Positions 11,790 through 23,995 are shown, numbered from the stretch's first letter. The stretch: DNA of 64,000 nucleotides from Serripes groenlandicus (GCA_031761405.1 JASEVX010000001.1:114563071-114627070); one strand, 5' to 3'. Program-made: numbers and translations. The notes: generated by a model not told the origin, from the sequence alone.

Positions 11790-13140
11790 GTCCGTCCATG
11801 GTGAAAGGTATAATTTGGCATTTCTGAACAGTTAATATTCAGATCAACCTGCCCATCTCACCGGGCTTATCCGAATATACATACTATGACACAAGCTTAT
11901 AACAAGCTTGTATTATAAATATGTGTTATGTGTAGAACTATATCAACCTGTGCAGATGCACACGTTGATCTGGATATACAGTGTTCACGAAAGCCAACGT
12001 GTACCCTTTCCCATGGACAGTCTCTGATAATAACATATATAATATCTATCCCATGCGATATACATGTATACTATTACAACCAAATGCTCACATATATAAA
12101 TATTTCACATGATTTAAACTTATACTGTTTCGAACGAACCAGTTTCCGAACGTATTGCTGTCACAACGATTATTTGGGTAAACAGGTTTATTTCTAGCAT
12201 GTCAAAGGTCAGATGAATTTTTCATCCATTATAACATTCACATTATAATAGTATGTAGGAATGTCTGATATCAGTCTTATTAATATCAAACTTATATTTG
12301 TATATTGTATATTTTTATCTGGTGACACCGCAAACTAGGTCGTCTCAAATTGACCCTATTCATTTAAATATGCATTATCAGATTTTCAGTGTAATCACAC
12401 GATACAACCAACGCTCGGCCATCACTGCTTTGCTATCTCGTTTATGAATATGGATTACGTCCCCCGTTGATACCTAACGATTGAGTAGGTGACGTTTTGA
12501 TTGGCTGACCTCAACGTCAATCAGGTTTGCTCGCGGGACGGTTCATATACGAGGGTTTGCTACTGCAGCGAAATTAAGGTTTGAGTTTAAAGAGCTTGGT
12601 CTCGTATGAAAATAGACGTTTTCAATTATTTAATACGAAATTTGATTCAGTAGTCACAACATTAGTCATAGATTTACTTACTTAAAGACATTGAGACCAT
12701 ATGTTAGAAGACACTTACACAAGTATAAACGTATACGAGTATATATAAATGTATACATGTATATATTTTTTTACCATTTTAGTGTAACCTTTTCCAGATA
12801 TAGATGAAGTTGTATTCATTTGCAGCAGACAATTTAGTTTGAAAGCATCGTGGAAAAAGAAAACTATTTGCCAATATATGTTAAATAACATGAATACAGA
12901 TCCACAAATGCATGGGTTGAAGCATTTGCAGTAGACGAACGCTTAGAGACTATCACGTTTCAAAGGATTGATTACTTGTCATCCATGTCGAGACCTAGTT
13001 CGATCACATGGACCAATCCACGAGTCATGAGAGTCTCAGTCTGTGACGTCGGCTGATGTCGGTTGCTTTCAACTCCCCCGGGAGTCGTGAGTTAGAACCC
13101 CGGTTCAACCATTGAATCTTTCCGATGATTGGCACAACTG
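11790..13140. other. unassigned stretch with faint repeat traces
   Basis: No exon seen. CAGCAGAC- and CAGTAGACG-like traces of family A lie near 12825-12940, and a decayed B-box-like GAGTTAGAACCCCGG lies near 13091. None is complete enough to call. Confidence 0.4.
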
Positions 13141-13141
13141 T

Positions 13142-13375
13142 TTAACCCTTTACCACTTACAAAATATCTGCAGCAGACGACTTTGAAAACATATAGATAC
13201 AAATGTGAAAAATGTCCATAAATGAGAGCTAAATTATAAAAAAAAGAGTTGAAAACAGTGTGGCAAAAGGAGAAATTGCTCGTTTTGAGCAATTTCCCCT
13301 TTTGTCACATTGTTTTGAAAAGTTGTCTGCTTTAGAGGCGTTAGAATGCATCGTCTACAAGTGGAAAAGGGTTAA
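13142..13375 (+). mobile_element. family A TTAA MITE
   Basis: TTAA-flanked, 234 bp. Inverted ends (TTAACCCTTTACC / GGAAAAGGGTTAA), the sub-terminal CTGCAGCAGACGACTTTG / TTGTCTGCTTTAGAGGCG pair and a central hairpin with GAAATTGCTC GTTTT GAGCAATTTC. The TTAA target and CCC ends fit piggyBac (family knowledge). Confidence 0.9.
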
Positions 13376-14819
13376 AACCTTGTTAATCTCCAATCAATGA
13401 ATCCAACATATAAATGTCCACTGAATAGTGAACGCCAATCGAACGAATTTTTACAAAAATAGATCTTGTTGTATTGATTCAACAATTACGTCATTATTTT
13501 GATGTATAGTGTTCTATATTAATATGATAGCTTAAGTATACGTTATTTATTACGTAACCAAATCTCTATAGATAGATAGGCTAAGGCTGCCCAATGTAAC
13601 ATGAACAAAACATCCACCATCCAAGTATCAAAATACTATGAAAATGCAGTGTACATGTGACAACACAAATATTTCGTTAAACTCGGAACGGATGTTATTT
13701 AGAAAACAGTGTTAAAGTAGTTCTTGTTGGGTTGCTCATATGAACATCTAAACTGCTACTGCGCGTTGATTTCTTCAAGGGTCTTAACACTGGCTTGCTT
13801 TTATATCATTTTAAAGTATAATTGAATTTAGAAACTGCGTCATTCGACTTTCAACAATGGACTAACAGTGTATGTGGAAAAGCAGCCAACTGCTTAGAAA
13901 TACAAAATGTTGTAAACGGCGTTTATCCCAACTCAATTAATTAATCCAATGATATGAGAGACGACTGTTTAGAGACAGAGTCTTGGTTGTAAATGTTCAG
14001 GTGCTAATCCGTGTGCCTTCATCATTCATTTACATTGTATGATTTAAATGGTTTGACTTTCAGGTTCAGGAATCATTCTTCATTTAAGCCAGTCCATGCG
14101 AAAAGTTAAGACCAAGATCAGCCTGTGAATCCAACATTCTGATTAGTATCTGAGCTGTTCGCACATTGCTTACCCAAGCATGTCAGAAGCTTCTGTCAAA
14201 GTGTGTAGATTTTGATCAGGGGAAGCAGATGTACATGTGATCTGAACCAACTCCGTTTAGAAATGCCAACGTGCACCCTATTACCTATGAACGTGAGCAT
14301 GTGTTTGATTGTCGTCGATTTTGATAAAAAAAAAAGCAAAACGCCATATAAAATCGATGCTTCATTGGGGTCAACGGATTGTGAAGAAAGTTTACCCAGA
14401 GAATCCTTACTTGACATAAAGTAAACACTTAAAAAAGCGATAAACAAAATTATTACGGCTTATTTTTCATACCCTAGTTAAGTTCAACTCAGGTCAAAAA
14501 CATTTAAGATCAATAACCTATTTTTACTTTTTAAAATAATTAAATGGAAATTAATACCATACTGTTTGTCTCCAAATATAAGTTATATATTTAATTGAAC
14601 TGATTGATGCTATGGTATATCTTTAGATATTATACAATGACCCGTGTCACGTAAAAACCTCCCTATGGGATATTACAACCAGTGACAATTTAGATCGGTG
14701 TGCACTTTCGTACAGTCTGATCAGAGTCTCTATTGTTCGTCATCTCGGAGTACTAATCATCACGGAAGTCTCCCGACTGGGCTGAACCAAAACACCGACT
14801 TAAAAGGTCCGCACTTGTA
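13376..14819. other. unassigned stretch
   Basis: No exon, RNA gene or classified repeat recognised. Overlapping open frames on both strands at 14196-14447 have no recognisable domain. Confidence 0.5.
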
Positions 14820-15083
14820 TGAACCGTCCCCGCGAGAAAACCAACATTATGGCCTCCGCGTAATGTATCGACCCGGATCAGCCTGCGCTGTCCGCACAGA
14901 CTGATCCGGGCCGACACATTCCGTCTCAGGTTGATAGAGGTATAGAGTAATGATTCCTGAAACAGAAAATCTACACGAGGCGAAAGGTGTCTATCCGGGT
15001 AGGCCTGTGTGGCATGCTTAGGCTGATCCGGGTCGATACTTTACGCAGAGTCCACAATGTTGGTTTTATCGCGGGACGGCTCA
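14820..15083 (+). mobile_element. family B long-TIR element
   Basis: TGAACCGTCCCCGCGAG and its inverse CGCGGGACGGCTCA bound the copy. TACGCAGAGTCCACAATG, TGATCCGGGTCGATAC and the central GAAACAGAAAATC are present. Ten bases separate it from the next copy. Confidence 0.88.
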
Positions 15084-15093
15084 TATGTTTTCA

Positions 15094-15325
15094 GACATCT
15101 GCGTAATGTATCGACCAGATCAGCCTGCGCTGTCCGCGCAGACTGATCCGGCCGACACATTCCGTCTAAGGGAGGGGGGATAGATAGAGTAGTGATTCCT
15201 GAAACAGAAAATGCACAGGAGGCGAAAAGTATCTGTCCGGATTAGCCTGCGCGGCATGCATAGGCTGACCCGGGTCGATTCTTTACGCAGAGTCCGCCAT
15301 GTTGGTTTTCTCGCGTGACGGCTCA
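15094..15325 (+). mobile_element. family B copy with a family C-type left end
   Basis: The left edge is GACATCTGCGTAATG and GACCAGATCAGCCTGC, the form found inside family C elements (21488, 48197). The right edge is a normal family B end, CGCGTGACGGCTCA. It is therefore a hybrid or an ancestral form, adjacent to 14820-15083. Confidence 0.8.
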
Positions 15326-15344
15326 TAGTCTGAGTGCCATTATG

Positions 15345-15574
15345 TTAACCCTTTCCCTCATACGACAATTCTGCAGCAGACGACTTTGAACATATTTTGT
15401 CAAAAAATAGAAAATCTCTATAATTGAATGGATAACCTATAACTAAAAGTGAAAAACATCGTGGCAAAAGGAGAAATTGCTCGTTCTGAGCAATTTCTTC
15501 TTTTGTCACTATGTTTTCAAAAAGCCGTCTGCTGCAGAGGCGTCAGAAAGCGTCTATATGGGGGAAAGGGTTAA
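15345..15574 (+). mobile_element. family A TTAA MITE, well preserved
   Basis: Reference copy, 230 bp with TTAA on each side. Ends TTAACCCTTTCCCTCATA / GGGGGAAAGGGTTAA; sub-terminal TCTGCAGCAGACGACTTT / GCCGTCTGCTGCAGAGGCG; central arms GGCAAAAGGAGAAATTGCTC and GAGCAATTTCTTCTTTTGTC. The whole element can fold on itself. No open frame is meaningful. Confidence 0.93.
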
Positions 15575-15589
15575 GCGATGGTCTTAAGA

Positions 15590-15692
15590 TAAGTTTACCA
15601 GCAGTACTAGTAACTTACCCAGGAAACGCCGTGATATGACGGAAATACCGTAGATAGCTGCGTTCAATAGCATATACCCAAACAAACAAATG
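15590..15692 (+). mobile_element. type 1 SINE, 3' fragment
   Basis: AGTAACTTACCCAGGAAACG, GCCGTGATATGACGGAAATA and a final AAACAAACAAA match the 3' half of the SINE at 5606. Confidence 0.65.
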
Positions 15693-15979
15693 ATAACGTT
15701 ACCATTTTTCTATTGATATGTAGACAATAACATCGCCGGTCGACTTCCATTTTATTGGAACAGTTACAAGCTAACACGTGTATAAACAACACGAACACAA
15801 ACATAAAACAGTTTTTTTTAGTGTTAACATACACTGTAAACATACCTTATGTACTTCCTTAAAAGGGTTTGAGCTTTCCCTATTGAACGTGTAGAGAGAA
15901 AAAGCATGGATCAGAGACAAACGTATACGTCACGTTGTATGTGATTGAGCTATTACGTTGCGAGCGTTAGATACATTGC

Positions 15980-16206
15980 TTAACCCTTTCCCAAATACGA
16001 CAATTCTGCAGCTGACGACTTTGAACATATTTTGTCGAAAAATAGAAAATCTCTATAATTGAATGGATAACCTATGACTAAAAGAGGAAAACATTGTGGC
16101 AAAAGGTGAAATTGCTCGTGAGCAATTTCTTTGTTTGTCACTATGTTTTCAAAAATCCGTCTGCTGCAGAGGCGTCAGAAAGCGTCTATATGAGGGAAAG
16201 GGTTAA
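15980..16206 (+). mobile_element. family A TTAA MITE
   Basis: Complete copy close to 15345-15574 in sequence, with a shortened hairpin loop (GAAATTGCTC GT GAGCAATTTC). Confidence 0.92.
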
Positions 16207-16209
16207 TGT

Positions 16210-16885
16210 TGAAATAACATGTGTTCCGAATATACTGTTTGACAACTATACTAGTAATTAAAGATTAGTTTAGTTTCTAGACACAAGGATAGTGCATGAA
16301 AAAGGTATCTTTAAGGTAAATTAGAAATGATTGGTGAATTTTCTCGTTTACCTGTCCCGCGTTCAATAGACACTAACGTTTAACGTGTACTGTTTAACGT
16401 GGAAAATCCATTTCGTATTCACGAAACAAAGTCGATGTTCACGCAACGTTGTCCTGTTTCTGGGTTGTTTAAGAGGACTGTTTATTCTTATTCTACTACA
16501 GAAATAGCTTACATAATTGGCTAAGGTCTTCAGAAGAGGCGTTTTGTTGCGCCATAGCCCCTGTAAGCATGAGTGAATTATTGCATTTAATGAGTGTGCA
16601 TCACGTAGTTAGTATTTAAACTCTGTCTGGTGAACCTGTATTGTTGTCCTTCACCAAAACACATCTGCAGTAGTCTATTTTTTTTATATAAAGGCACACA
16701 TATGGAAACTCCCTGTAAAATAGAAGTTTCATTATTGATTAGAGAGAAAAACGGAGCAGTACCGCATCCAGAGATTGTCTGAGATAAGTCTGCTGCAGAT
16801 GCATCGAAATGCGCATTGGAAAGTGTTTGTATTAAGAACAAACCTATCTCTGTCTTTGGTTACCATTGTACGCACCGACAAGTAT
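16210..16885. other. unassigned stretch with a possible MITE relic
   Basis: Around 16640-16830 an eroded family A-like pattern (CATCTGCAGTAG ... TCTGCTGCAGATGC) is visible but the ends and hairpin are unrecognisable. Nothing else is recognised. Confidence 0.35.
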
Positions 16886-16893
16886 AAATTTTA

Positions 16894-17156
16894 AGAGCCG
16901 TCCCGCGAGAAAAACAACATTGTGGACTCTGCGTGAAGTATCGACCCGGATCAGCCTAAGCAAGCCGTGCACGCTTACCCGGATAGACACTTTTCGCCTC
17001 CTGTGGGTTTTCTGTTTCAGGAATCATTACGCTATACCTCTATCCCCCTGAGACGGAATGTGTCGGCACGGATCAGACTGCGCGGACTGCGCAGGCTGAT
17101 CTGGATCGATACATTACGCATAGGCCGTAATGTTGGTTTTCTCGCGGGACGGTTCA
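16894..17156 (-). mobile_element. family B long-TIR element
   Basis: AGAGCCGTCCCGCGAG to CTCGCGGGACGGTTCA. The central marker reads GGTTTTCTGTTTCAGG, the inverse orientation to 7551. The GGATCAGACTGCGCGGACTG hairpin is preserved. Confidence 0.87.
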
Positions 17157-17507
17157 TATATCAAAACACAATCATTTCATCAATGACAACTATTAATGTA
17201 TGATGGTACTTCAAAGAACTATTCAAAGTATATCATCTTGTCATCAATCAATCAATTACTTAATTTAATTAATATATCATAGGAAATCTATTTATATCAA
17301 CGGATCTGATGAAGAAACATAACGCGTTGTCGTTTTTACTTTGTTTAATTGGTCTCGTATTGTAATATCGCACATGATTCATTGCAAAACATGATTATAT
17401 ATCGTCCTCTACACATTTACCTTTATTAAGCATTAATATAAGATTTGTCACCCATTCCAGTGTCTCGTTACTCAAGAAATGACAATGGTTGCATTGAAGT
17501 CTAAGTA

Positions 17508-17737
17508 TTAACCCTTTCCCTCATACGACAATTCTGCAGCTGACGACTTTAAACATAGTTTGTCAAAAAATATAAAATCTCTATAATTGAATGGATAACC
17601 TATGACTAAAAGTGGAAAACATTGTGGCAAAAGGAGAAATTGCACGTTTTGTGCAATTTCTTCTTTTGTCACTATGTTTTCAAATAGCCGTCTGCTGCAG
17701 AGGCGTCAGAAAGCGTCTATATGAGGGAAAGTATTAA
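17508..17737 (+). mobile_element. family A TTAA MITE, GCAC/GTGC stem variant
   Basis: Complete 230-bp copy. The hairpin stem reads AAATTGCAC GTTTT GTGCAATTT, a paired T-to-A / A-to-T swap relative to the GCTC/GAGC copies. The right end has AAGTATTAA instead of AAGGGTTAA. Confidence 0.92.
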
Positions 17738-17801
17738 GAAATTGTAAAATCTCTCAATATTTATTTTTATTGCTCAAGGCATACAATCTCACAGTGGCTT
17801 T

Positions 17802-18021
17802 TTTCCACATATATACACTTTCTGCTGCCTCAGCAGCAAACGACTTTTGAAAACACCGTGGCAAAAGGAGAAATAACAATTTCCCCTTTTGCCAAAATGT
17901 TTTCATTACAAGTTCAACATAAACATGTTTACTTTCATTTATAGCAGGTGTCCATAGTTTGCCCTAGATATTCTCAAAGTCGTCTGCTGCATATGTAGCC
18001 TACTGTATGTGGGAAAGGGTC
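17802..18021 (-). mobile_element. family A MITE, degraded
   Basis: CAGCAGCAAACGACTTTTG, GTGGCAAAAGGAGAAA / TTTCCCCTTTTGCC and AAAGTCGTCTGCTGCAT with GTATGTGGGAAAGGG. The left TTAA end is lost. Confidence 0.65.
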
Positions 18022-18237
18022 GAACTTATAAATGAAACAGATTTTGCATTACAATACATATGACCTTGGGGTTATTCGAGAAACGGGTGCATAAAGACAC
18101 CATTATAAAGAGTAACTCAAACGAGTAAATGTGTGGGTTACGCGTACATTTGATAGCATGAGAACCGAGTGGGGTAGTTAGACTCAACACGCTATGTAGG
18201 GATGTAATGAGTTCACCTCTTGGGCTCGAACTAATAA

Positions 18238-18482
18238 CGCTTTCCTACATATATATATATGTATATAACAAATCTGCAGCAGACGACTTTGAAAACAGCT
18301 ACATTTAGTCAAAAATATGGAACATGTCTATTAATGGACGAACACTTACTGAACACAGTAGAAAACATTGTGACAAAAGGAGGAATTGCTTAATATGAGC
18401 AATTTCTCCTTTTCCAGCAATGTTTTCAAACGTCGTCTGCTGCAGAGGCGTCTGAAAGCGTCTATATATGGGAACGGGTTAA
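18238..18482 (+). mobile_element. family A MITE
   Basis: The left end is disrupted by an AT dinucleotide run (18249-18270). ATCTGCAGCAGACGACTTTG, the TTGCTTAATATGAGCAA hairpin and GTCGTCTGCTGCAGAGGCG then GGGAACGGGTTAA follow. Confidence 0.8.
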
Positions 18483-18967
18483 ACCTCTTCCCTCTGAATT
18501 CCGACAAGCAGAATCGTCACCCTGGATTGTAACAAGTTTTGGAAAATATGTATGGAGTCTTTGATTAAGTTTGATACAATTGTAGGGAACAATGTAGAAC
18601 AGTGTCTGACAGCACGTGTATACATACTGGTATCGGTATACATAGTTCGTGCAACGATCATTTACTAAGATTTCTCATATATTTTCTAATATATTTACAT
18701 ATTTGTTATATGAGTGAATGGGTAACATATCGATACGGACATCTAACACGACCCCCATTTTTCGAATGGCCCGTCTCCTATAGATGTACAATTTCCTGTA
18801 TATCGGATGTTAAGTTGAATTTGGTCATGCAAGCGGAATGTGTACATACATTTTCCCACTCCATTTCTTTCAATGAAATCTTTGTTATGTACCTTGACAT
18901 TGTTACGCGATACCGCGGGAAAATAATATAGCACGGACGTAACATGTCATAAGTTCACACATTAGCC

Positions 18968-19194
18968 TTAACTCTTTCCCACAAACAACACATATGCAGC
19001 AGACGACTTTGAAAACATGGTCGCAAAAATCCGACAAATCACCATAAAAGATAGCTTAATTGTTAAATAATGTTGAAAACATTGTGGCCAAAGGAGAAAT
19101 TGCTCATCATGAGCAATTTCACCTTTGGCCGCAATGTTTTCAAAAGTCGTATGCTGCTTTTGCGTCAAAATGCGTCTGGAGGTGGGAAAGGTTT
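18968..19194 (+). mobile_element. family A MITE, GGCC stem variant
   Basis: Starts TTAACTCTTTCCCACA. The stem reads GTGGCCAAAGG against CCTTTGGCCGC, a paired A:T to C:G change relative to GTGGCAAAAGG/CCTTTTGCCAC. The right end has decayed to GGGAAAGGTTT. Confidence 0.85.
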
Positions 19195-19199
19195 CAAGC

Positions 19200-20275
19200 T
19201 TCAGCTAAAGAAATCCAACTACATGTTTTAACATACATATCATATAATACTTAATGTTTATTTCAGCTGTTTAGCATGTTAGATCTACACGAAAATAGGT
19301 ATGACCCCGTCCTTTCAAAACAGGTACAAGTTGTCTTAAGTGAACAGTGTAGAACCAGATCGCCGTGTGTGCATCCGCATATGCATGATATCATATCACC
19401 ATATACGTTTATATCACTATAATTATAACGTGTTCTATATATATTTGAATACGTGAATGAACGTACAAATCATGAACGAATCATATCTGAATGAAGGGTA
19501 AGATATTTACAAATAAATACATGACATATACATATATGGTAATATATGATAATACATTTCAACTGTATAACGACGTGTATTAGTGTCATACATGTGACGT
19601 ATTGTGTCTGTTCCAATGGAAATACATATACCGATTCACTTGTATGTACCATTGTCACATTCCCATAATAGCTCTCATATGGTTGGTGTATTTGGAACAT
19701 AGAAAAGAGGCGACAATTAACGTTACAGATACATCTACATCTATATAATGAGATAGAACATAACATTGTATGTACATATGTACTGCTACTATATGCATTT
19801 GTGTCATATATATATGCCGTATTGTGTCAGTTGCTGTATTGGTAATCCTATGTAAATACCGATACATCTTATGTAACATTGCACGTTCCACTTATAACTA
19901 ACCTATATTTCATGTAACTGAAATAAAGAAAAGGGTTAAAGTTACACACATCTATAAATGACCTCACATATCATATCATATTCGATGTTCGTGTCTATGG
20001 TATAACAACATTCATTTGTATCATACATGTGACATATTGTGTCAGTCTCTTTATTGATATTCCAATTGAAATGCCAAAAATGTTATGTACTAGAAACTAA
20101 TAGCATACAATTCTGACCCGTCAATCGCATATCCGTCACTGAGTACATGCAATAGGCACGGAAACAGGGACATTTTTCTTGAAAACAGACTACATTCCAC
20201 TGAAAGGTAATGGGTTTTCGTGTATAACGGTTCAGTGGTGCGTGTTTATTGAACATGTTGTATTCAACGACGTAG
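19200..20275. other. unassigned stretch, TA-rich
   Basis: Low-complexity sequence rich in TATA/CATA motifs. Motifs such as TTGTGTCA.TT recur around 19596, 19819 and 20037, suggesting an old duplication. No gene is supported. Confidence 0.4.
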
Positions 20276-20514
20276 GAGCCGTCCCGCGAGAAAACCAACA
20301 TTGTTGACTCTGCGTAATGTATTGCCGAGCAGGCTTACGCGGATAGACACTTCGCCTCCTGTGGATTTTTTATTTCAGAAATCATTACTCAATACCTCTA
20401 TACCCCTGAGACGGAATGTGTTGTTCCGGATCAGTCTGTGCGGACTGCGCAGGCTGATCTGGATCGATACATTACGCAGATGCCATAATGTTGGTTTTCT
20501 CGAGGAACGGCTCA
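20276..20514 (-). mobile_element. family B long-TIR element, internally deleted
   Basis: GAGCCGTCCCGCGAG to CTCGAGGAACGGCTCA. The left half lacks the GATCAGCC block, giving 239 bp instead of about 262. Confidence 0.85.
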
Positions 20515-21413
20515 TCTAACTTATCTTTAGGTTTAGGGACAATATATAAGAAGATGATGTCAGAATGTTACGTAAATCTTGTTACACAATTAATAGTCAA
20601 GCATTCTTGGTGACCCTCGGTATAATTGATGGCTGGTGTTGAAGGTTTGACCCAGGTTAGCCCAGTTTGGATCCCCACTCTCAGCGGCCATAGTTGGTGT
20701 TCAATGACAATGCATATTTACCGATTCGTCACCAAGGACTCATTTATAAGTGTTATTTCGACATAATTTAGGATGTACTATTGAAAACGAAATCATAGCC
20801 AGAGTAATAAATACTCATGTATGAAAGCCATGTTTTCGATGTTGAATCTTATCAAACATTTACTTCAAGTAACATACTTGTAACTGTTTACAAAACCTTT
20901 ATTTTTATAAGCACATTTAAAGGAACTAGTTAAATAGTTTACAATTGATTTACGACGTTTCGGTCGTTTTTTTATAGATGTATGATAGATATTTATGTTT
21001 CGTATCTGTCAAAAATATTACTTAAAGCAAGACATAAATTATTTGAAGCTGAATAATTTTTGTCGTATCACGCAAGTCATGTAAAGGCAATGTTAACCCG
21101 TTCATGTAAAACGGTACAATCTTAACTTTGCCAATAGTATAGACCCTAATCTGCGCGGACTGACAAATATCTACACTTGTCGTAAATCACTTGTAAACGC
21201 TTTTCCAAAGCTTCTGGTCAGTTTGAACTGAGCGGAGGCATACCTTGATTTCAAATTATATTATTTACAAATGTCTTGTACATTTTCCAGTGAACATGCT
21301 AATTTGATATATATGAGCGATCTATGTGAAAATCAACCTCTGCACTCTTATAACGCGTGTGAAACAACCTTACTGTACTTCAAAAATGAATATTGCCTTT
21401 CAATAGTTGCTTG
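20515..21413. other. unassigned stretch
   Basis: No exon seen. Around 20630-20760 a very decayed SINE-like patch (GGTTTGACCCAGG, TCACCAAGGACTCATTTATA) may be present but is not firm. Confidence 0.35.
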
Positions 21414-21758
21414 CAGGGGCGTAGCTCCCTTTAGGCACTATAGGCACGTGCCTACACATTTTTTCTCAAAATGCCCCAACATGCAGCTGCGGCGATAGAC
21501 ATCTGCGTAATGTATTGACCAGATCAGCCTGCGCTGTCCGCGCAGACTGATCCGGCCGACACATTTCGTCTTAGGGGGATAGATGTATAGAAAAGTGATG
21601 CATGAAACAGAAAATCCACAGGAGGCGAAAAGTGTCTATCCGGGTAGGCCTGTGTGGCATGCTTAGGCTGATCTGGGTCGATACTTTACGCAGAGTCCAC
21701 AATGTTGATTTTCTCACGAGACGGCCTACACATTGATTATTGCAATGCTACGCCCCTG
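21414..21758 (+). mobile_element. family C element (CAGGGGCGTAGC ends)
   Basis: Starts CAGGGGCGTAGCTCCC and ends GCTACGCCCCTG. The left arm has GGCACGTGCCTACACA and GCAGCTGCGGCGATA. From 21500 to 21724 the interior is family B-like and ends CTCACGAGACGGCC. Flanks GCTTG / GCTTA look like a 5-bp target duplication with one change. CAGGGGCG ends are typical of hAT-like elements (family knowledge). Confidence 0.85.
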
Positions 21759-22069
21759 GCTTAAACTATTATATGCCTTATATTGTCGTACAGTCCCAGC
21801 TCGGAGAGCGCAGATGCCCTGACTTCTCTGTATATACAATGATCGAAAGTGACTCATGGTTACTTTTCGCAGAACGCCGGTCTACAAATCAGTAGTAAAT
21901 TATAAAAAACTTAATACTAAATGTCACAAACGGCAATTACTGATAATTCCTCTGCGTTTTCTCTGTTCATTTCGTCGTAATTAAGGAAAACCGTAATTTA
22001 GATTTAAACGTTTAAGTAATATACTATTCACATTGTAATTAAAACAAATGAAATGAAAGGGGTTGAAGT

Positions 22070-22261
22070 TTAACCCTATCTAACATATAAACGCTTTCTG
22101 GCGCCTCTGCAGCAGACGAATTTTGAAAACCTTGTGTCAAAATGTTGTCAACCTTTTTTTCAGTAATTATTACTTTCATTTCTAGAGATTTTCCATGTCT
22201 TCATAAGTAGATGTTTTCAAAGTCGTCTGCTGCAGATTTGTTGTATGTGGGAAAGGGTTAA
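22070..22261 (-). mobile_element. family A TTAA MITE, hairpin deleted
   Basis: TTAACCCTATCTAACATA, ACGCTTTCTGGCGCCTCTG and CAGCAGACGAATTTTG come first, and GTCGTCTGCTGCAGATTTG with GGGAAAGGGTTAA ends it. The left strand of the central hairpin is missing. Confidence 0.85.
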
Positions 22262-22900
22262 ATCGTTCTGAATAACGATCGAGATACACAATTTGTCATA
22301 TTCAAACGAGGTGAATTTAAAATTAATAAGGCACTAAATAAGAGCCGCGCCATGCGATTTATGCGGCCTTATTGCCTGTAAGTGAAAACAATGCATTTTC
22401 CGTCAATGTGTACAGTAGTCCTAGATGGCAAACCGCTGGATGTGTAGCCAAGCTATCTTTATCAAAATAGAACTTAAAGGTGCTGAACTCAAGATTATAG
22501 ATAATAAAGTCAAAGTTTTAAAAATGTTCAGTAGTTGTTTAGAAATATTTTAATCATAATACTGGGATAAAATTAAAGTTATAATTTCACTTTCGAGTAC
22601 AATTCACATCTAACTATTTATAGTTTATGCTTCATGTTTACTGGGTAGACGTGCCCAGTATTTATTTTCATGACTTTCAATTTACTGTTGTTATTTTTCA
22701 AAATTTACTGCCAAAATAGTTTTCAACTATTTATTACTTATTTGTTGTCACTATTAGCAATATTTGCAGAAGTTTCATCATTTCAAAATGTTGATCTCCA
22801 TCTGGAGTTCAGCACCTTTAAAAGTTTTCCCAAACCGATGGTTCAGTAAGACCCAAGATAGCCAAACTTCTTATAGTCTTGAGACAGGAAATCATTCATT
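22262..22900. other. unassigned stretch
   Basis: AT-rich sequence. A TTTACTGGGTAGACGTGCCC motif near 22638 has a looser counterpart near 41353. No gene is seen. Confidence 0.4.
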
Positions 22901-23164
22901 TGAGCCGTATCGTGATAAAAGCCAACATTCAATACTCTGCGTAAAGTATCGACCCGGATCAGCCTAAGCATGCCGCGCAGGCTAACCCGGACAGAAACTT
23001 TTCGCCTACTGTGGATTTTCTGTTTCAGGAATCATTACTCTACACCTCTATCCCCTGAGACGGAATGTGTCGGCCCGGATTAGCCTGCGCGGATTGCACA
23101 GGATGATCTAGGTCGATACATTACGCAGAGTCTATAATGTTGTTTTTTCTCGTGGAACGGCTCA
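22901..23164 (-). mobile_element. family B long-TIR element
   Basis: TGAGCCGTATCGTGA to TCTCGTGGAACGGCTCA, central GATTTTCTGTTTCAGG, CCGGATCAGCCTAAGC in the left half and CCGGATTAGCCTGCGC in the right. Confidence 0.87.
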
Positions 23165-23464
23165 TTTTATGTCGAACTACTTTATAAGTTATCACATACA
23201 ATTGTTTCGTCCTAGATTGTTTATCATGTATCTGGTACATATTATCTAATGTGTTTTTCTTTCGCAAAATAGAGCACCACTTAGCACCTATATATTGTTC
23301 AATAGATATCTTTAGAATTCATTTGCAAAAGGGGAGTTAAGAGCATTTTTTTTTTCAATGCCTTGGTAAATGCCATAGTAAGAACAAGTAATCTGATTCG
23401 TCCAATCCTCAGAAAGTCCTTTGGAATGACCCAATTTATAGAAAACGATATTTCAACCATTGTC

Positions 23465-23884
23465 TTAACCCTTTCCTCACATAGACGCTTTCTGACGCCT
23501 CTGCAGCAGACAGCTTTTTGAAAACATAGTGACAAAAGTAGAAATTACTCAAAACGAGCAATTTCTCCTTTTGCCACAATGTTTTCTACTTTTAGTCATC
23601 CATTCAATTATAGAGATTTTCTATTTTTTGACAAAATATTTTCAAAGTCGTCTGCTGCAGAATTGTCGTATGACACTTATTCTACAGCAGACGACTTTGA
23701 AAATATTTTGTCTTCTTCTTTTGTCACTTTGTTTTCAAAAAGCTGGCAAAAAATGGAAACCCTTAGATTAAATAGAAAAATGAGAAAATGTTCACTTTGA
23801 TCAATATATCTCCTTTTGTCACAATGTTTCCAGTAGCCGTATGCTGTAGATACGTCAAAATGCTTCTTTGTGTAGAAAATGGTG
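23465..23884. mobile_element. two family A MITEs fused in inverted order
   Basis: The first unit (23465-23672) is in minus orientation: TTAACCCTTTCCTCACATAG, CTGACGCCTCTGCAGCAG, full hairpin, then CGTCTGCTGCAGAATTG. Directly after TATGACACTTATT a second, plus-oriented unit (23673-23884) starts CTACAGCAGACGACTTTG. Neither has the inner TTAACCC/GGGTTAA ends, so they share a broken junction. The right edge lies about 110 bp upstream of the kinase exon. Confidence 0.75.
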
Positions 23885-23886
23885 AA

Positions 23887-23907
23887 CAATATATATATAT
23901 ATATATG
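23887..23907. repeat. AT dinucleotide microsatellite
   Basis: Uninterrupted AT repeats between the fused MITEs and the kinase exon. Confidence 0.85.
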
Positions 23908-23995
23908 TACGTCCATAAGTTATAATGTATGTTAAGCTCGATTGAATAACACATAAATACGTACTAAACATCTTTTTTTAATTTCTACTTTACAG

